A stretch of 64,000 nucleotides of DNA from Aurantibacter_A sp039941195 (GTDB lineage: Bacteria > Bacteroidota > Bacteroidia > Flavobacteriales > Flavobacteriaceae). The stretch is taken from contig NZ_JBDVFA010000017.1 of NCBI RefSeq assembly GCF_039941195.1, forward strand, positions 15,003 to 79,002, read 5' to 3'. Positions 16,938 through 25,818 of the stretch are shown piece by piece. The notes under the pieces were generated by a model. It was given only the letters and a program-made list of their open reading frames with translations. It did no database searches and was not told the DNA's origin. Both the position numbers and the translations under genes were made by a program. Numbering within the stretch: the stretch's first letter is position 1; each line of letters opens with the position of its first letter.

Positions 16938-17609
16938 TTAAGCTTTACCGCCGTCTAATTCGTCTTGCCATTTTTTCAACTCATCCCACTTACCATCAGC
17001 AGCTAATTGAGCTTGTGCTGGCCAAGTATCAGTTACGTGATTACCGCGAACCTCAGCAATGATTTCCGAAATTTTTTCTGGAGTTGCTTTTGCTAAATCA
17101 GCAAAAGTAGCAATACCAGCTTCGGTTAATGTTGATGCAATTTTAGGACCAATACCTTCTATTTTCTTCAAATCATCAGCTTTAGATGTCGCTTTTTTAG
17201 GAGCGGCTTCCTTTTTAGGTGCTGCAGGTTTAGCAACTGGCTTTGCAGCAGCTTTCGGTGCAGCCTCTTTTTTAGCAGGTGCAGCCTTTTTAGCTCCTTT
17301 AGCAACAATGCTTTCAATAACAATCTCAGTCAACGACTGGCGATGTCCATTTTTCTTTTTGTAACCCTTACGTCTTTTCTTATGAAAAACGATTACTTTA
17401 TCACCTTTAAGGTGTTGCACGACTTTAGCCTCTACAGCTGCGCCGTCTATAGCCGGGGCGCCAATAGTTACATTCTTACCGTCATCTAAAAGAAGAACAT
17501 TGTTAAAAGTTACCTTTTTACCTTCCTCAGTTTGCAAACGGTGAACATATACTTTTTGGTCTTTCGCAACTTTAAATTGCTGCCCTGCCATCTCTACAAT
17601 TGCATACAT
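16938..17609 (-). CDS. rplU: 50S ribosomal protein L21 with C-terminal HhH extension
   Basis: 223 residues, about twice the usual length of L21. Residues 1-103 are a normal L21 (MYAIVEMAGQQFKV, HKKRRKGYKKKNGHRQ). They are followed by a Lys/Ala/Pro linker (about 104-145) and a domain with helix-hairpin-helix signature (LKKIEGIGPKIASTLTEAG, TFADLAKA) ending DELDGGKA. HhH motifs usually bind nucleic acid or mediate protein contacts. Such extensions seem to occur in other Flavobacteriaceae. A strong promoter lies upstream at 17661-17690. Confidence 0.96.
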   Translation of the reverse strand: MYAIVEMAGQQFKVAKDQKVYVHRLQTEEGKKVTFNNVLLLDDGKNVTIGAPAIDGAAVEAKVVQHLKGDKVIVFHKKRRKGYKKKNGHRQSLTEIVIESIVAKGAKKAAPAKKEAAPKAAAKPVAKPAAPKKEAAPKKATSKADDLKKIEGIGPKIASTLTEAGIATFADLAKATPEKISEIIAEVRGNHVTDTWPAQAQLAADGKWDELKKWQDELDGGKA

Positions 17610-17943
17610 AGCGTATATATTAGTTTATTTATTTAAACTTACTTTTTCAATAAGCGGATGCAAATATACTGCTAAATCGTTAATGTACAAGTGAAAGCGC
17701 TATATTTTACCTGTTTTTTTTAAGTAAACTCTATTAAGCAAAAAATCCTAAGCAGACTACCCCTACTGAATTTTAATTATCTCTGACGCTAATTATTTCT
17801 AATTTTCAGTCAATCAAAGCATTACAAAGCGCGATAAAATCTTGTTAAAGAGCTACTCCCAACTATTAAGTTTATTCAAAAAAATTATATTCGTGTAACT
17901 TTTCTTTCAAAAAAGGTACCAATTACTATTAAGAAACAAACAC
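17610..17943. other. Divergent promoter region between rplU and the M16 protease genes
   Basis: 334 bases. They contain the rplU promoter (17661-17690, minus) and a TATATTCG string at 17886-17893 that could be the -7 box of the protease gene. No reading frame or convincing structured RNA was seen. Confidence 0.5.
17661..17690 (-). promoter_or_regulatory. Promoter of rplU-rpmA
   Basis: On the minus strand: TTG, exactly 19 bases, then TATATTTG. This is a full match to the flavobacterial -33/-7 consensus (TTG-N17-23-TAnnTTTG). It leaves a leader of about 48 bases. Confidence 0.8.
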
Positions 17944-19275
17944 ATGAACCATATGAAATTTAAAACACGTTTGGCCACGCTGTTATTTACGACAACCACG
18001 GCTATTTTAGCGCAAGAAGTTGCATTCGAAGAATACGATTTAGACAATGGCTTGCATGTAATTCTCCATCAGGACAATGCCGCCCCTGTTGTAACTACCT
18101 CTGTAATGTACCATGTAGGAGCAAAAGATGAAGATCCAAGTAGAACAGGATTTGCTCACTTTTTCGAACATTTACTTTTTGAAGGCACCAAAAATATTGA
18201 AAGAGGAGAATGGTTTAAAATAGTTTCCTCTAATGGCGGCCAAAATAATGCCAACACTACTCAAGATCGCACCTATTATTATGAGGTATTTCCATCCAAC
18301 AAATTAGATTTAGGACTCTGGCTAGAGTCAGAACGACTTATGCATCCTGTTATAAATCAAATAGGAGTGGATACGCAAAAAGAGGTAGTTCAAGAAGAAA
18401 GACGTATGCGATATGATAATTCTCCTTATGGAAGGTGGCAAGAACAAATGGGAATACATCTTTTTAAAAAACACCCCTACAAATGGCAAACCATTGGCTC
18501 TTTAGAACATCTGGCGACTGCTAGTTTAGAGGATTTTCAAAATTTCAATAAAACATATTATATACCGAATAACGCGGTATTGGTAGTTGCTGGTGACATT
18601 AACATTACCGCAACAAAAAAAATGGTTAAAGATTATTTTGGGCCAATACCAAAAGGAGCAACTATTGAAAGAAAACACATAGAAGAAGATCCAATAACAC
18701 AAACTATTAAAGCAAGTTATAATGATCCAAATATTCAAATTCCAGCTGTATTTGCGGGTTACAGAACACCGAAAAGTACGGATAGAGATGCGTATATTTT
18801 AGATATGATATCCACATATTTAAGCGATGGAAAGAGTTCAAAGTTGTATAAGAAATTAGTTGATTTAGAGAAGAAAGCTCTTCAAGTATTTGCATTTAAT
18901 ATTTCACAAGAAGATTACGGCACCTATATAATTGGCGCTCTACCATTAGGTGAAAACACATTACCAGACTTACTAACTGAAATTGATGAAGAAATTTTAA
19001 AAATTCAAAATGAATTGATTTCCGAAAAGGATTATCAAAAAATACAGAACAAATTTGAAAACCAATTTGTAAATGCTAATAGTAGTATTTCCGGTATTGC
19101 AAATTCCCTTGCTCGCAATTACATGCTTTATGATAATACTGCATTAATTAATACTGAAATAGAAATCTACAGATCTATTACCCGTGAGGAAATACAAGCG
19201 GTTGCTAAAAAATATCTCAATAAAAACCAACGTGTAGAATTAGAATATTTACCTGGAGAACAAACAGGAAAATAA
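17944..19275 (+). CDS. M16 zinc peptidase, catalytic subunit (exported)
   Basis: 443 residues; a second ATG at 17953 gives a more compact signal peptide (MKFKTRLATLLFTTTTAILAQ) and is equally likely. The zinc-binding inverted motif HxxEH is HFFEH (His72-His76), with the distal Glu in the QEERRMRYDNSP region. The C-terminal half lacks the R..Y pair typical of the partner subunit. It forms a gene pair with the following M16 protein, as in periplasmic heterodimeric M16B peptidases. Predicted periplasmic oligopeptide degradation. Confidence 0.92.
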   Translation: MNHMKFKTRLATLLFTTTTAILAQEVAFEEYDLDNGLHVILHQDNAAPVVTTSVMYHVGAKDEDPSRTGFAHFFEHLLFEGTKNIERGEWFKIVSSNGGQNNANTTQDRTYYYEVFPSNKLDLGLWLESERLMHPVINQIGVDTQKEVVQEERRMRYDNSPYGRWQEQMGIHLFKKHPYKWQTIGSLEHLATASLEDFQNFNKTYYIPNNAVLVVAGDINITATKKMVKDYFGPIPKGATIERKHIEEDPITQTIKASYNDPNIQIPAVFAGYRTPKSTDRDAYILDMISTYLSDGKSSKLYKKLVDLEKKALQVFAFNISQEDYGTYIIGALPLGENTLPDLLTEIDEEILKIQNELISEKDYQKIQNKFENQFVNANSSISGIANSLARNYMLYDNTALINTEIEIYRSITREEIQAVAKKYLNKNQRVELEYLPGEQTGK

Positions 19276-19312
19276 TCTGACTTATTAAAAATCTCACGAA
19301 AACACATTTACA

Positions 19313-21388
19313 ATGAAAAAATACATCTTAATATTAATAGTTCTATTTACAAGCGCCACCCATGCCCAAATTGATCGCAGCAAACAACCAGCATCAGGAC
19401 CTGCACCTGAAATTAATTTACAAGAACCTCATCAATTCGATTTACTTAACGGCTTAAAGGTTATGGTGGTTGAAAACCACAAATTACCGAGAGTATCAAT
19501 CCAGTTGAGAATTGACAACCCTCCCATATTAGAGGGAAATAAAGCTGGAGTATCAACTATGACTGCTAGTCTTTTAGGTAAAGGCTCAAAATCGATTGCT
19601 AAAGATCTGTTTGAGGAAGAAGTAGATTATATGGGCGCTCGAATAAGTTTCGGTTCACAAAGTGCATATGCTAGTTCTTTGAGTCAATATTTCCCAAGAA
19701 TTCTAGAGTTAATGGCAGATGCAGCAATTCATCCAAATTTTACGCAAGAAGAATTTGACAAAGAAAAAGACAAATTACTTACTGCTTTAAAAAGTGAAGA
19801 AAAGGATGCCAATGCCATCGCTAATAGAATACAAAACGCCCTAGCTTTTGGCACAGACCATCCGTACGGCGAATTTGCCTCAGAAAAATCTGTTACTGAA
19901 ATTGAATTAGTTGATGTACAAAGATTTTATAGAAATTATTTTGTACCCGCCAATGCATACTTAGTTATTATAGGTGATGTAAATATTGAAGAAACAAAAG
20001 AATTAGTAGAAACCCATTTTACACCATGGACCAAAGCAGTTCCTCCTTCATTTTCATATTCGAAACCAAATGACCCATATTACACACAAATTAATTTTGT
20101 TGATGTACCTAACGCAGTTCAGTCAGAAGTGTCCGTACAAAACTTGGTCAACTTAAAAATGGCAGACGACGATTATTTAGCAGTATTATTAGCAAACCAA
20201 GTTTTAGGTGGTGGAGCACAGGGCAGACTTTTTCAAAATCTAAGAGAAGATAAAGCTTACACATACGGTTCTTATTCCCGTATTGGTAACGATAAGTATG
20301 CGCAAAGCACTTTTAGCGCATCAGCTAGTGTTCGTAACGCTGTAACCGACAGCACAGTAACACAAATATTATCTGAGATAGATAAGATAATAAAGCAACC
20401 TGTTACTGAACAAGAATTAACGAATGCTAAAGCTATTTATATAGGCGGATTTGTTATGGCATTAGAACGACCAGAAACCATGGCGCGTTACGCAATTAAT
20501 TTAGCTACTGAAAATTTACCAAAAGACTTTTATCAAAATTACTTAGAAAATATTAATGCTATAACTGTTGAAGACGTTCAAAAAGCAGCACAAAAATACT
20601 TTTCGTCAGATAAGGCTCGTATTGTAGTGAGCGGAAAAGGTAGCGATGTATTAGAGAATCTGGAAAAAGTAACTTTTAATGGAAAAGTAGTCCCAATAAA
20701 ATATTTCGATAAATATGCCGATCCAACAGAAAAGCCAAATTATAATTCGGATTTACCAGAGGGAATTACGGTTCAATCGGTTATTAATAAGTATTTCGAG
20801 GCTATTGGCGGTAAGGAAAAAATAGACAAAATTGAATCGCTACTTTTAGTTTATGAAGGTGAAGCAATGGGCAGTAAAATTAAAACCGAAGAAAGAAGAA
20901 CATCTGATAAGTATGCTCAAACCACATTTATGAATAATAGTCCCATGATGGGAATAGTTGCAAAGGGCGATGAGCTTTATATGAAACAAGGCACTAATAA
21001 AATGCCTATGCCTGCTGAAATGGCAACTGATTTAAAAGGCGCTATGGGCATTTTTCCTGAACAAGGGATACTCACTACAGGCAAAGCAACATTAACAGGC
21101 ACAGAGGATATAAACGGTAAGAGTGCATATAAAGTTGAAGTACCAGGGAATAGTATTCATGCTACTTATTATTATGATGTTGAATCGGGTCTTAAAATAA
21201 AAGAAGCTTCAGTTATTAATGTTGGTGGTCAGACTCAAAATCAAGAAACTTCAATGAAAGACTATACGGAGTTTGAAGGTATTCTTTTCCCTTCGACAAA
21301 AAGCACGATGATGGGACCGCAAGAAGTCGAAAGCAAATTACTGGAGGCTGTAATTAACAAAAATGTTTCAGATACAGATTTTGAATAA
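19313..21388 (+). CDS. M16 peptidase-like non-catalytic subunit with C-terminal LolA-like domain
   Basis: 691 residues with signal peptide (ends THAQ). Two M16 folds occupy about residues 30-470, but the zinc site is missing: at the HxxEH position the sequence reads MTASLLGKG. It keeps the partner-type motif REDKAYTYGSYSR. From about residue 485 a further domain of about 200 residues begins at VINKYFEAIGGKEKI. It looks like the outer-membrane lipoprotein-sorting-like (LolA-like) folds often seen in Bacteroidota peptidases, which is unusual in length compared with plain M16B subunits. 37 bases downstream of the catalytic partner; one operon, closed by a terminator. Confidence 0.9.
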   Translation: MKKYILILIVLFTSATHAQIDRSKQPASGPAPEINLQEPHQFDLLNGLKVMVVENHKLPRVSIQLRIDNPPILEGNKAGVSTMTASLLGKGSKSIAKDLFEEEVDYMGARISFGSQSAYASSLSQYFPRILELMADAAIHPNFTQEEFDKEKDKLLTALKSEEKDANAIANRIQNALAFGTDHPYGEFASEKSVTEIELVDVQRFYRNYFVPANAYLVIIGDVNIEETKELVETHFTPWTKAVPPSFSYSKPNDPYYTQINFVDVPNAVQSEVSVQNLVNLKMADDDYLAVLLANQVLGGGAQGRLFQNLREDKAYTYGSYSRIGNDKYAQSTFSASASVRNAVTDSTVTQILSEIDKIIKQPVTEQELTNAKAIYIGGFVMALERPETMARYAINLATENLPKDFYQNYLENINAITVEDVQKAAQKYFSSDKARIVVSGKGSDVLENLEKVTFNGKVVPIKYFDKYADPTEKPNYNSDLPEGITVQSVINKYFEAIGGKEKIDKIESLLLVYEGEAMGSKIKTEERRTSDKYAQTTFMNNSPMMGIVAKGDELYMKQGTNKMPMPAEMATDLKGAMGIFPEQGILTTGKATLTGTEDINGKSAYKVEVPGNSIHATYYYDVESGLKIKEASVINVGGQTQNQETSMKDYTEFEGILFPSTKSTMMGPQEVESKLLEAVINKNVSDTDFE

Positions 21389-21420
21389 AATACCGTTCAG
21401 AAATTTAATAATACCAAAAA

Positions 21421-21444
21421 CAGACCTGCAAAATTGCAGGTCTG
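21421..21444 (+). terminator. Bidirectional Rho-independent terminator
   Basis: 10-bp perfect stem CAGACCTGCA / TGCAGGTCTG with a 4-nt loop, followed by seven T on the plus strand and by five T on the minus strand. It serves the convergent M16 operon and the head-GIN gene. Confidence 0.9.
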
Positions 21445-21467
21445 TTTTTTTATAACTACTTTAAGTA

Positions 21468-22220
21468 TTACCCTATCTTTCGAATTGTAGCCTCACCGAT
21501 AACAATTCCGCGGTCAACATTTGGACTGCCTTGATATGTAATATGAGTTTCTCCATAACAGGTTACCTTTAGTTTATTTGAAACATTAACTCTAATATCA
21601 CTTTCTCCATAAGCCGTTATTTTAGTTAATTCATTTTCAATTGCAATAGTATTAACCTTGCTTTCGCCATAAGTTATAAAGCGTTGATTTGCTACCGAAC
21701 CCTTTTCAATTTCGAAATAGCTTTCACCATAAATAGTCACTTTCATTTTATCCAATGCAACATCAGACATATACACTTGAGATTCCCCGTAAATTCTTAA
21801 AGTAAATTCTTTTTGATTAATCTTACTTTTAACATTAATCAACTCCTCACCCCTAACCGATAAGGTATTTAATATTTTATAAGTAATAGTCGCACGAACT
21901 TTAGTTCCATTATAAATTGATTTACCAGAATTATAATTCTCACCGTTTGTCTTTTCGCTTTTAGTAACCATTTTAGCACCATCCAAATAAATACGAAGGG
22001 TACCTCCTTCTACTTCAATATTAATTTTATCATCTGACACTCCCGCCTCATCAATACGAACAGATTCTTTTTCACCTTCAATTATATTTACAGCAATATG
22101 GGGACTAATAATAATTTTATCGAAATGTTTAACATCATAGTTTTTAATATTTTGTTGTGCAACAATCGGACTCACAACAATCAAAAAGAGACTTATAAAT
22201 TGAAATATATTTTTCATCAT
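21468..22220 (-). CDS. Head-GIN domain (DUF2807) exported protein
   Basis: 250 residues with signal peptide (ends VAQQ). It opens like the DUF2807 family (YDVKHFDKIIISPHIAVNIIEG) and ends in a regular beta-solenoid. The tetrapeptide YGES (last copy YGET) recurs five times at 18-22-residue intervals between about residues 145 and 230, one per rung. The family is called putative autotransporter adhesin, but this is not established. Location periplasmic or cell surface. Own unit: convergent with the M16 operon, divergent from the lipoprotein at 22455. Confidence 0.85.
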   Translation of the reverse strand: MMKNIFQFISLFLIVVSPIVAQQNIKNYDVKHFDKIIISPHIAVNIIEGEKESVRIDEAGVSDDKINIEVEGGTLRIYLDGAKMVTKSEKTNGENYNSGKSIYNGTKVRATITYKILNTLSVRGEELINVKSKINQKEFTLRIYGESQVYMSDVALDKMKVTIYGESYFEIEKGSVANQRFITYGESKVNTIAIENELTKITAYGESDIRVNVSNKLKVTCYGETHITYQGSPNVDRGIVIGEATIRKIG

Positions 22221-22425
22221 CTTATTCTATTATAGTATTCATTTATTTTAAACAAAGATTATTCTTTTTAACATTTGTTACAGTTTCTATTTTATTTTAT
22301 ATGATTTACAGATATAGAATAACCCATTTAAAAGACTAAACCACACTAATACTTCAAACAAAAATTGAAATAAAATAGTCTTAATAAAGAGTCTTAATCA
22401 TTTTCTCCAAATTACTTGAATGCGC

Positions 22426-22433
22426 TATCTTTG
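22426..22433 (+). promoter_or_regulatory. -7 box TATCTTTG of the small lipoprotein gene
   Basis: Exact TAnnTTTG match 21 bases before the ATG at 22455. It falls inside the upstream part of the open frame that starts at 22416, which is good evidence that the real start is 22455. Confidence 0.55.
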
Positions 22434-22454
22434 AATTATATAAGCTACAACATC

Positions 22455-22877
22455 ATGAAGAAAATTATAATATATCCCCTTTTAATCATTGCATTAGTAA
22501 CATTTTCATGCAAGGAGGAAAAAAGTTCTGATACCAATCAGATAAGTGAAGTAATGGCGATACACGACGAAGTTATGCCTAAAATGGGTACTATAGGTAA
22601 AATGGTAGGTGAATTGACAGCGCTTGAGAATGACAGTACTAATATTAATAAGGGTTATGAAAAAGCCAGGATAGACCTTCAAGATGCACATAAATCTATG
22701 ATGGATTGGATGAAGGGTTTTGGAGATCGCTTTGATTCTGATGAAATACTTAATGGCAAGGCGCTTACCGAAGAAAAGCAAAAATGGTTAAATGAAGAAG
22801 AAGAGAAAGTGAACGCTGTTAAGGAAAAAATTAACATGAGTATTGCAAATGCTGAAAAACTATTAGCTAACGAATAA
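22455..22877 (+). CDS. Small helical lipoprotein (copy 1 of tandem pair)
   Basis: 140 residues from ATG 22455; chosen because it begins directly with a lipoprotein signal (MKKIIIYPLLIIALVTFSC, lipid at Cys19) and because a -7 box lies within the longer frame. The mature part is highly charged and helical: MAIHDEVMPKMGTIGKMVGEL, then HKSMMDWMKGFGDRFD and LTEEKQKWLNEEEEKV. It is paralogous to the next gene. Homologues are sometimes labelled viral A-type inclusion protein, a name without functional content. Function unknown. Confidence 0.75.
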   Translation: MKKIIIYPLLIIALVTFSCKEEKSSDTNQISEVMAIHDEVMPKMGTIGKMVGELTALENDSTNINKGYEKARIDLQDAHKSMMDWMKGFGDRFDSDEILNGKALTEEKQKWLNEEEEKVNAVKEKINMSIANAEKLLANE

Positions 22878-23004
22878 TTTAGCTATTCCACAAGCTTTTA
22901 AGTAGGTTATCGAAAATAAGCATGGATTATAGAGTTTTTGATAGACTACGCCATGATTAATATATTTTCACCAAAAAATTGAATTCCCAAAAATTTCAGG
23001 TGCT

Positions 23005-23406
23005 ATGAAAAGATGTGTATTAGTCTTTATTTTATTCATGAGTATGATTACTGCAATGGCGCAAGAAACTTCCGAAATGGCAGAAGTTATTGAAATGCAT
23101 GATGTTGTAATGGCAAAAATGCCCAAATTGGTTAAACTTATTAATGAACTACAGACTGCATCACAAAAAAGTGATGATAACAAAGCATATAAAAACGCTA
23201 TTTCAGAATTAAAAACTGAGAATAAAACCATGCAGAAATGGATGGAGAATTTTGGAAAACTTTTTGATGTTGATGAAATGATGAAAGGCAAAAAGTTAAC
23301 GGCTCAGAAACAAGAATGGTTGAATGATGCAATGGCAACCATTAAAACTCTTGATAAAGATGTAGATAGCAGCTTTACAAAGGTTGAAGCACTTTTAAAT
23401 AAATAG
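23005..23406 (+). CDS. Small helical exported protein (copy 2 of tandem pair)
   Basis: 133 residues. The signal peptide ends TAMAQ with a type-I site and no lipobox Cys, unlike its neighbour. The rest parallels copy 1: VIEMHDVVMAKMPKLVKLINEL, KTMQKWMENFGKLFD and LTAQKQEWLNDAMATI. The pair therefore provides one membrane-anchored and one soluble form of the same helical fold. Its stop lies 5 bases from the stop of gldD. Function unknown. Confidence 0.75.
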   Translation: MKRCVLVFILFMSMITAMAQETSEMAEVIEMHDVVMAKMPKLVKLINELQTASQKSDDNKAYKNAISELKTENKTMQKWMENFGKLFDVDEMMKGKKLTAQKQEWLNDAMATIKTLDKDVDSSFTKVEALLNK

Positions 23407-23411
23407 GCTCT

Positions 23412-23978
23412 CTACTTCCAACGCAAAGTCTCCATAATGGTTTTGATATCGTTTTCTAGATAAGCTGCAGCCGGATAAATACTATCGAAATTTGGCTTTA
23501 CATAAAAATAAAGCGAGCCTGTTACAAAATTCGTTGTACTATCAGTAACAAAGAATTGCGCCTGCGAGGCAGCGTCACCACTTACTTCATAGTACATTCC
23601 AAAAATTCTATCATCCGCATTATAAAATTCAGAAGGTTTTATACCATCTGCCTGAGTTGCATGCTCATAAGAAAGTTTTTGAGCGTCTATCATTAACTTT
23701 TGAAGATTATTCTTAATAATTTTATGGGTAATAAAAATGGAGCCTTTTAATAAAGGATAATTTAAAACTAAATCTCCTTCATTAAGATTCTCTGTATTTT
23801 CCACAACTTCCGCTAAACTATTCTTGCTAAAACTAAAATACTTAGTATCCACTTTTTCATACTCACCCTCAGGATATTCCAATCGCAATTGCGCTTTCGG
23901 CTTAGGCAATAACACCTCATCTTTACAGGCAACAAAAGCCAAAACAACTAGTAAAATAAGAGTTATTCGATTAATCAT
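23412..23978 (-). CDS. gldD: Gliding motility lipoprotein GldD
   Basis: 188 residues with lipobox FVAC (Cys18). It begins as GldD proteins do (PKPKAQLRLEYPEGEY) and contains IFITHKI and the conserved end IMETLRWK. GldD is needed for gliding in Flavobacterium and for type IX secretion-linked motility. Its start overlaps gldE by 8 bases, the usual gldE-gldD order. Confidence 0.93.
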   Translation of the reverse strand: MINRITLILLVVLAFVACKDEVLLPKPKAQLRLEYPEGEYEKVDTKYFSFSKNSLAEVVENTENLNEGDLVLNYPLLKGSIFITHKIIKNNLQKLMIDAQKLSYEHATQADGIKPSEFYNADDRIFGMYYEVSGDAASQAQFFVTDSTTNFVTGSLYFYVKPNFDSIYPAAAYLENDIKTIMETLRWK

Positions 23979-25299
23979 GCTGTGGTAAGGTTATTTTAAT
24001 TTGTTTCAATCTTTTTTTATCCAAACTTTCAACTCTAAATTGATAGTTTTTAAATTCCAGTTTCTCGCCTCGTTTTGGGAAACTCCCAGCAATTTCTAAA
24101 ACAAAACCTGCAACAGTTTCCGATTCACCTTTTTGATCTTCAAAATCTTCCTGATCTTCAATCTTAGCTACTTTATAGAAATCTTTTAATGTAGTTTTTC
24201 CTTCAAAAACAAAATTGTATTCATCTAATTTCGAGTAAATTAAATCTTCATCATCAAATTCATCTGTTATATCACCAACAATTTCCTCAATAATATCTTC
24301 TAAAGTTACTATACCCGATGTACCCCCATATTCATCAACCACAACGGCTAAATGATTTTTCTTTTCCTGAAATTCGAGCAGTAAATCATCTAACTTTTTA
24401 TTCTCAGGAACAAAGTAAGGCTCACGAATAAGTGACATCCAATTAAAAGATTTTTTATCAATATGTGGTAGTAAATCTTTAACGTAGAGAACACCTAGAA
24501 CATTGTCCATATTATCAGTAAAAACTGGTATTCTAGAATAGCCCTTTTTAATAATTTCTTGAACCACCTCTGGAAATTTCATTTTCCCTTCTAGCGCGAA
24601 AATATCGATGCGTGGTCTCATCACTTGTTTCGTATCCGTATTTCCAAAAGAAACTATTCCTTCTAAAATTTTCTGTTCTTCTTTGGTAGTGTCACCTTCC
24701 GAAGTAAGTTCTAACGCTTGAGATAAATGATCAACACTTAAACTAGATTTTTCTTTACCCAATTTATTATACATAAATATAGTTGCAGACCGCATTGGCA
24801 AGCTAAGGGGTGAAAAAATAAAATCTAAGGTATTTAAAGGTTGCGCCATTAAATGTGAAAAACTAATTCGATTTCGATTTGCGTATACCTTGGGCAGGAT
24901 TTCTCCAAACATTAAAATAAGAAAAGTTGCTACAACAACTTCAAGCAAAAAACGTACTGATATAACACCAAAAAGCATGTAGTTAACATCAACAAAAATG
25001 ATATCGCCAATTGCACTAAAAAGCAGAACAATACCAATATTTATAGCATTGTTAGCTATTAAGATTGTCGCCAGCAGTTTCTTTGGTCTTTTTAATAGCT
25101 TCGTTACAATATCACCACGAATAGTCTTATTCTCATCTATTTCGTTAATGTCAGTAGTAGATAATCCAAAAAAAGCTACTTCAGCACCAGATATTAGTGC
25201 AGAGCAAACTAGCAATATAACAAGAACTGTTATTTTGAGGGCGAGTTCACCATCATAAACAATAAAAGCTAATAACGAACCAACGGGATCAGGGTCCAA
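23971..25299 (-). CDS. gldE: Gliding motility-associated protein GldE (CNNM/CBS transporter-like)
   Basis: 442 residues: an N-terminal DUF21/CNNM membrane domain (about residues 20-200, with SALISGAEVAFFGLS), then two CBS domains (MRPRIDIFALEG and FQEKKNHLAVVVDEYGGTSGIVTLED) and a C-terminal CorC_HlyC-type domain ending LPQHD. GldE helps GldD in gliding; its biochemical activity is not settled, and the relatives are Mg/Co-efflux-like. Located between gldD and ssb, as in other Flavobacteriaceae. Confidence 0.92.
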   Translation of the reverse strand: MDPDPVGSLLAFIVYDGELALKITVLVILLVCSALISGAEVAFFGLSTTDINEIDENKTIRGDIVTKLLKRPKKLLATILIANNAINIGIVLLFSAIGDIIFVDVNYMLFGVISVRFLLEVVVATFLILMFGEILPKVYANRNRISFSHLMAQPLNTLDFIFSPLSLPMRSATIFMYNKLGKEKSSLSVDHLSQALELTSEGDTTKEEQKILEGIVSFGNTDTKQVMRPRIDIFALEGKMKFPEVVQEIIKKGYSRIPVFTDNMDNVLGVLYVKDLLPHIDKKSFNWMSLIREPYFVPENKKLDDLLLEFQEKKNHLAVVVDEYGGTSGIVTLEDIIEEIVGDITDEFDDEDLIYSKLDEYNFVFEGKTTLKDFYKVAKIEDQEDFEDQKGESETVAGFVLEIAGSFPKRGEKLEFKNYQFRVESLDKKRLKQIKITLPQHD

Positions 25300-25320
25300 T
25301 AGTTTTAATTTAACGTGTTT

Positions 25321-25770
25321 TTAAAAAGGCAAATCATCTTCAGGCTGCGCTTGACTTACAGCTGACACTTCAGGCTTAGCCGGTGTATTTTGGGCTACAG
25401 GTTGACGCTGTTGTGCATTATTTTCACTCTCACGCTTAGTAGAAAGGAATTTAAAATCTTGCACATGCACCTCAGTCGCATAGCGCGTATTACCATCTTC
25501 GCCTTGCCATTGACGTGTTTTTAGTCTGCCTTCTACATATATTTTGTCACCTTTGCTTAAATACTTTTCACATATTTCTGCAGCTTTATTACGTACTACA
25601 ACATTATGCCAATCTGTATTAGTAACTTTTTCGCCAGTTTGTTTGTTAGTATAACTCTCATTGGTTGCGACTGGAAACCTACCAATACTGTTTCCTCCTT
25701 CGAAATAATGCATTTTCACCTCATCACCTAAATGCCCAATAAGCATTACTTTATTTAATGTTCCGCTCAT
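25321..25770 (-). CDS. ssb: Single-stranded DNA-binding protein
   Basis: 149 residues. The OB fold starts MSGTLNKVMLIGHLG, with TDWHNVVVRNKAAEICEKYL and DKIYVEGRLKTRQW. A Gln/Ala/Pro-rich disordered tail leads to the acidic tip EDDLPF that recruits partner proteins. It lies between mutY and gldE, 21 bases before the latter, in one probable operon. Confidence 0.97.
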   Translation of the reverse strand: MSGTLNKVMLIGHLGDEVKMHYFEGGNSIGRFPVATNESYTNKQTGEKVTNTDWHNVVVRNKAAEICEKYLSKGDKIYVEGRLKTRQWQGEDGNTRYATEVHVQDFKFLSTKRESENNAQQRQPVAQNTPAKPEVSAVSQAQPEDDLPF

Positions 25771-25818
25771 AATAATTTTATACTCAATTGTGTATGGACA
25801 AAAATACTAAGAAACTAC

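Noticed and set aside
17059..17364. 101-codon plus-strand frame antisense to the L21 tail
   Set aside because: Its Ala-rich composition simply mirrors the Lys/Ala linker codons of rplU.
22416..22454. Upstream start of the small lipoprotein gene (13 extra residues)
   Set aside because: A TAnnTTTG promoter box lies inside this stretch and the lipoprotein signal begins exactly at 22455.
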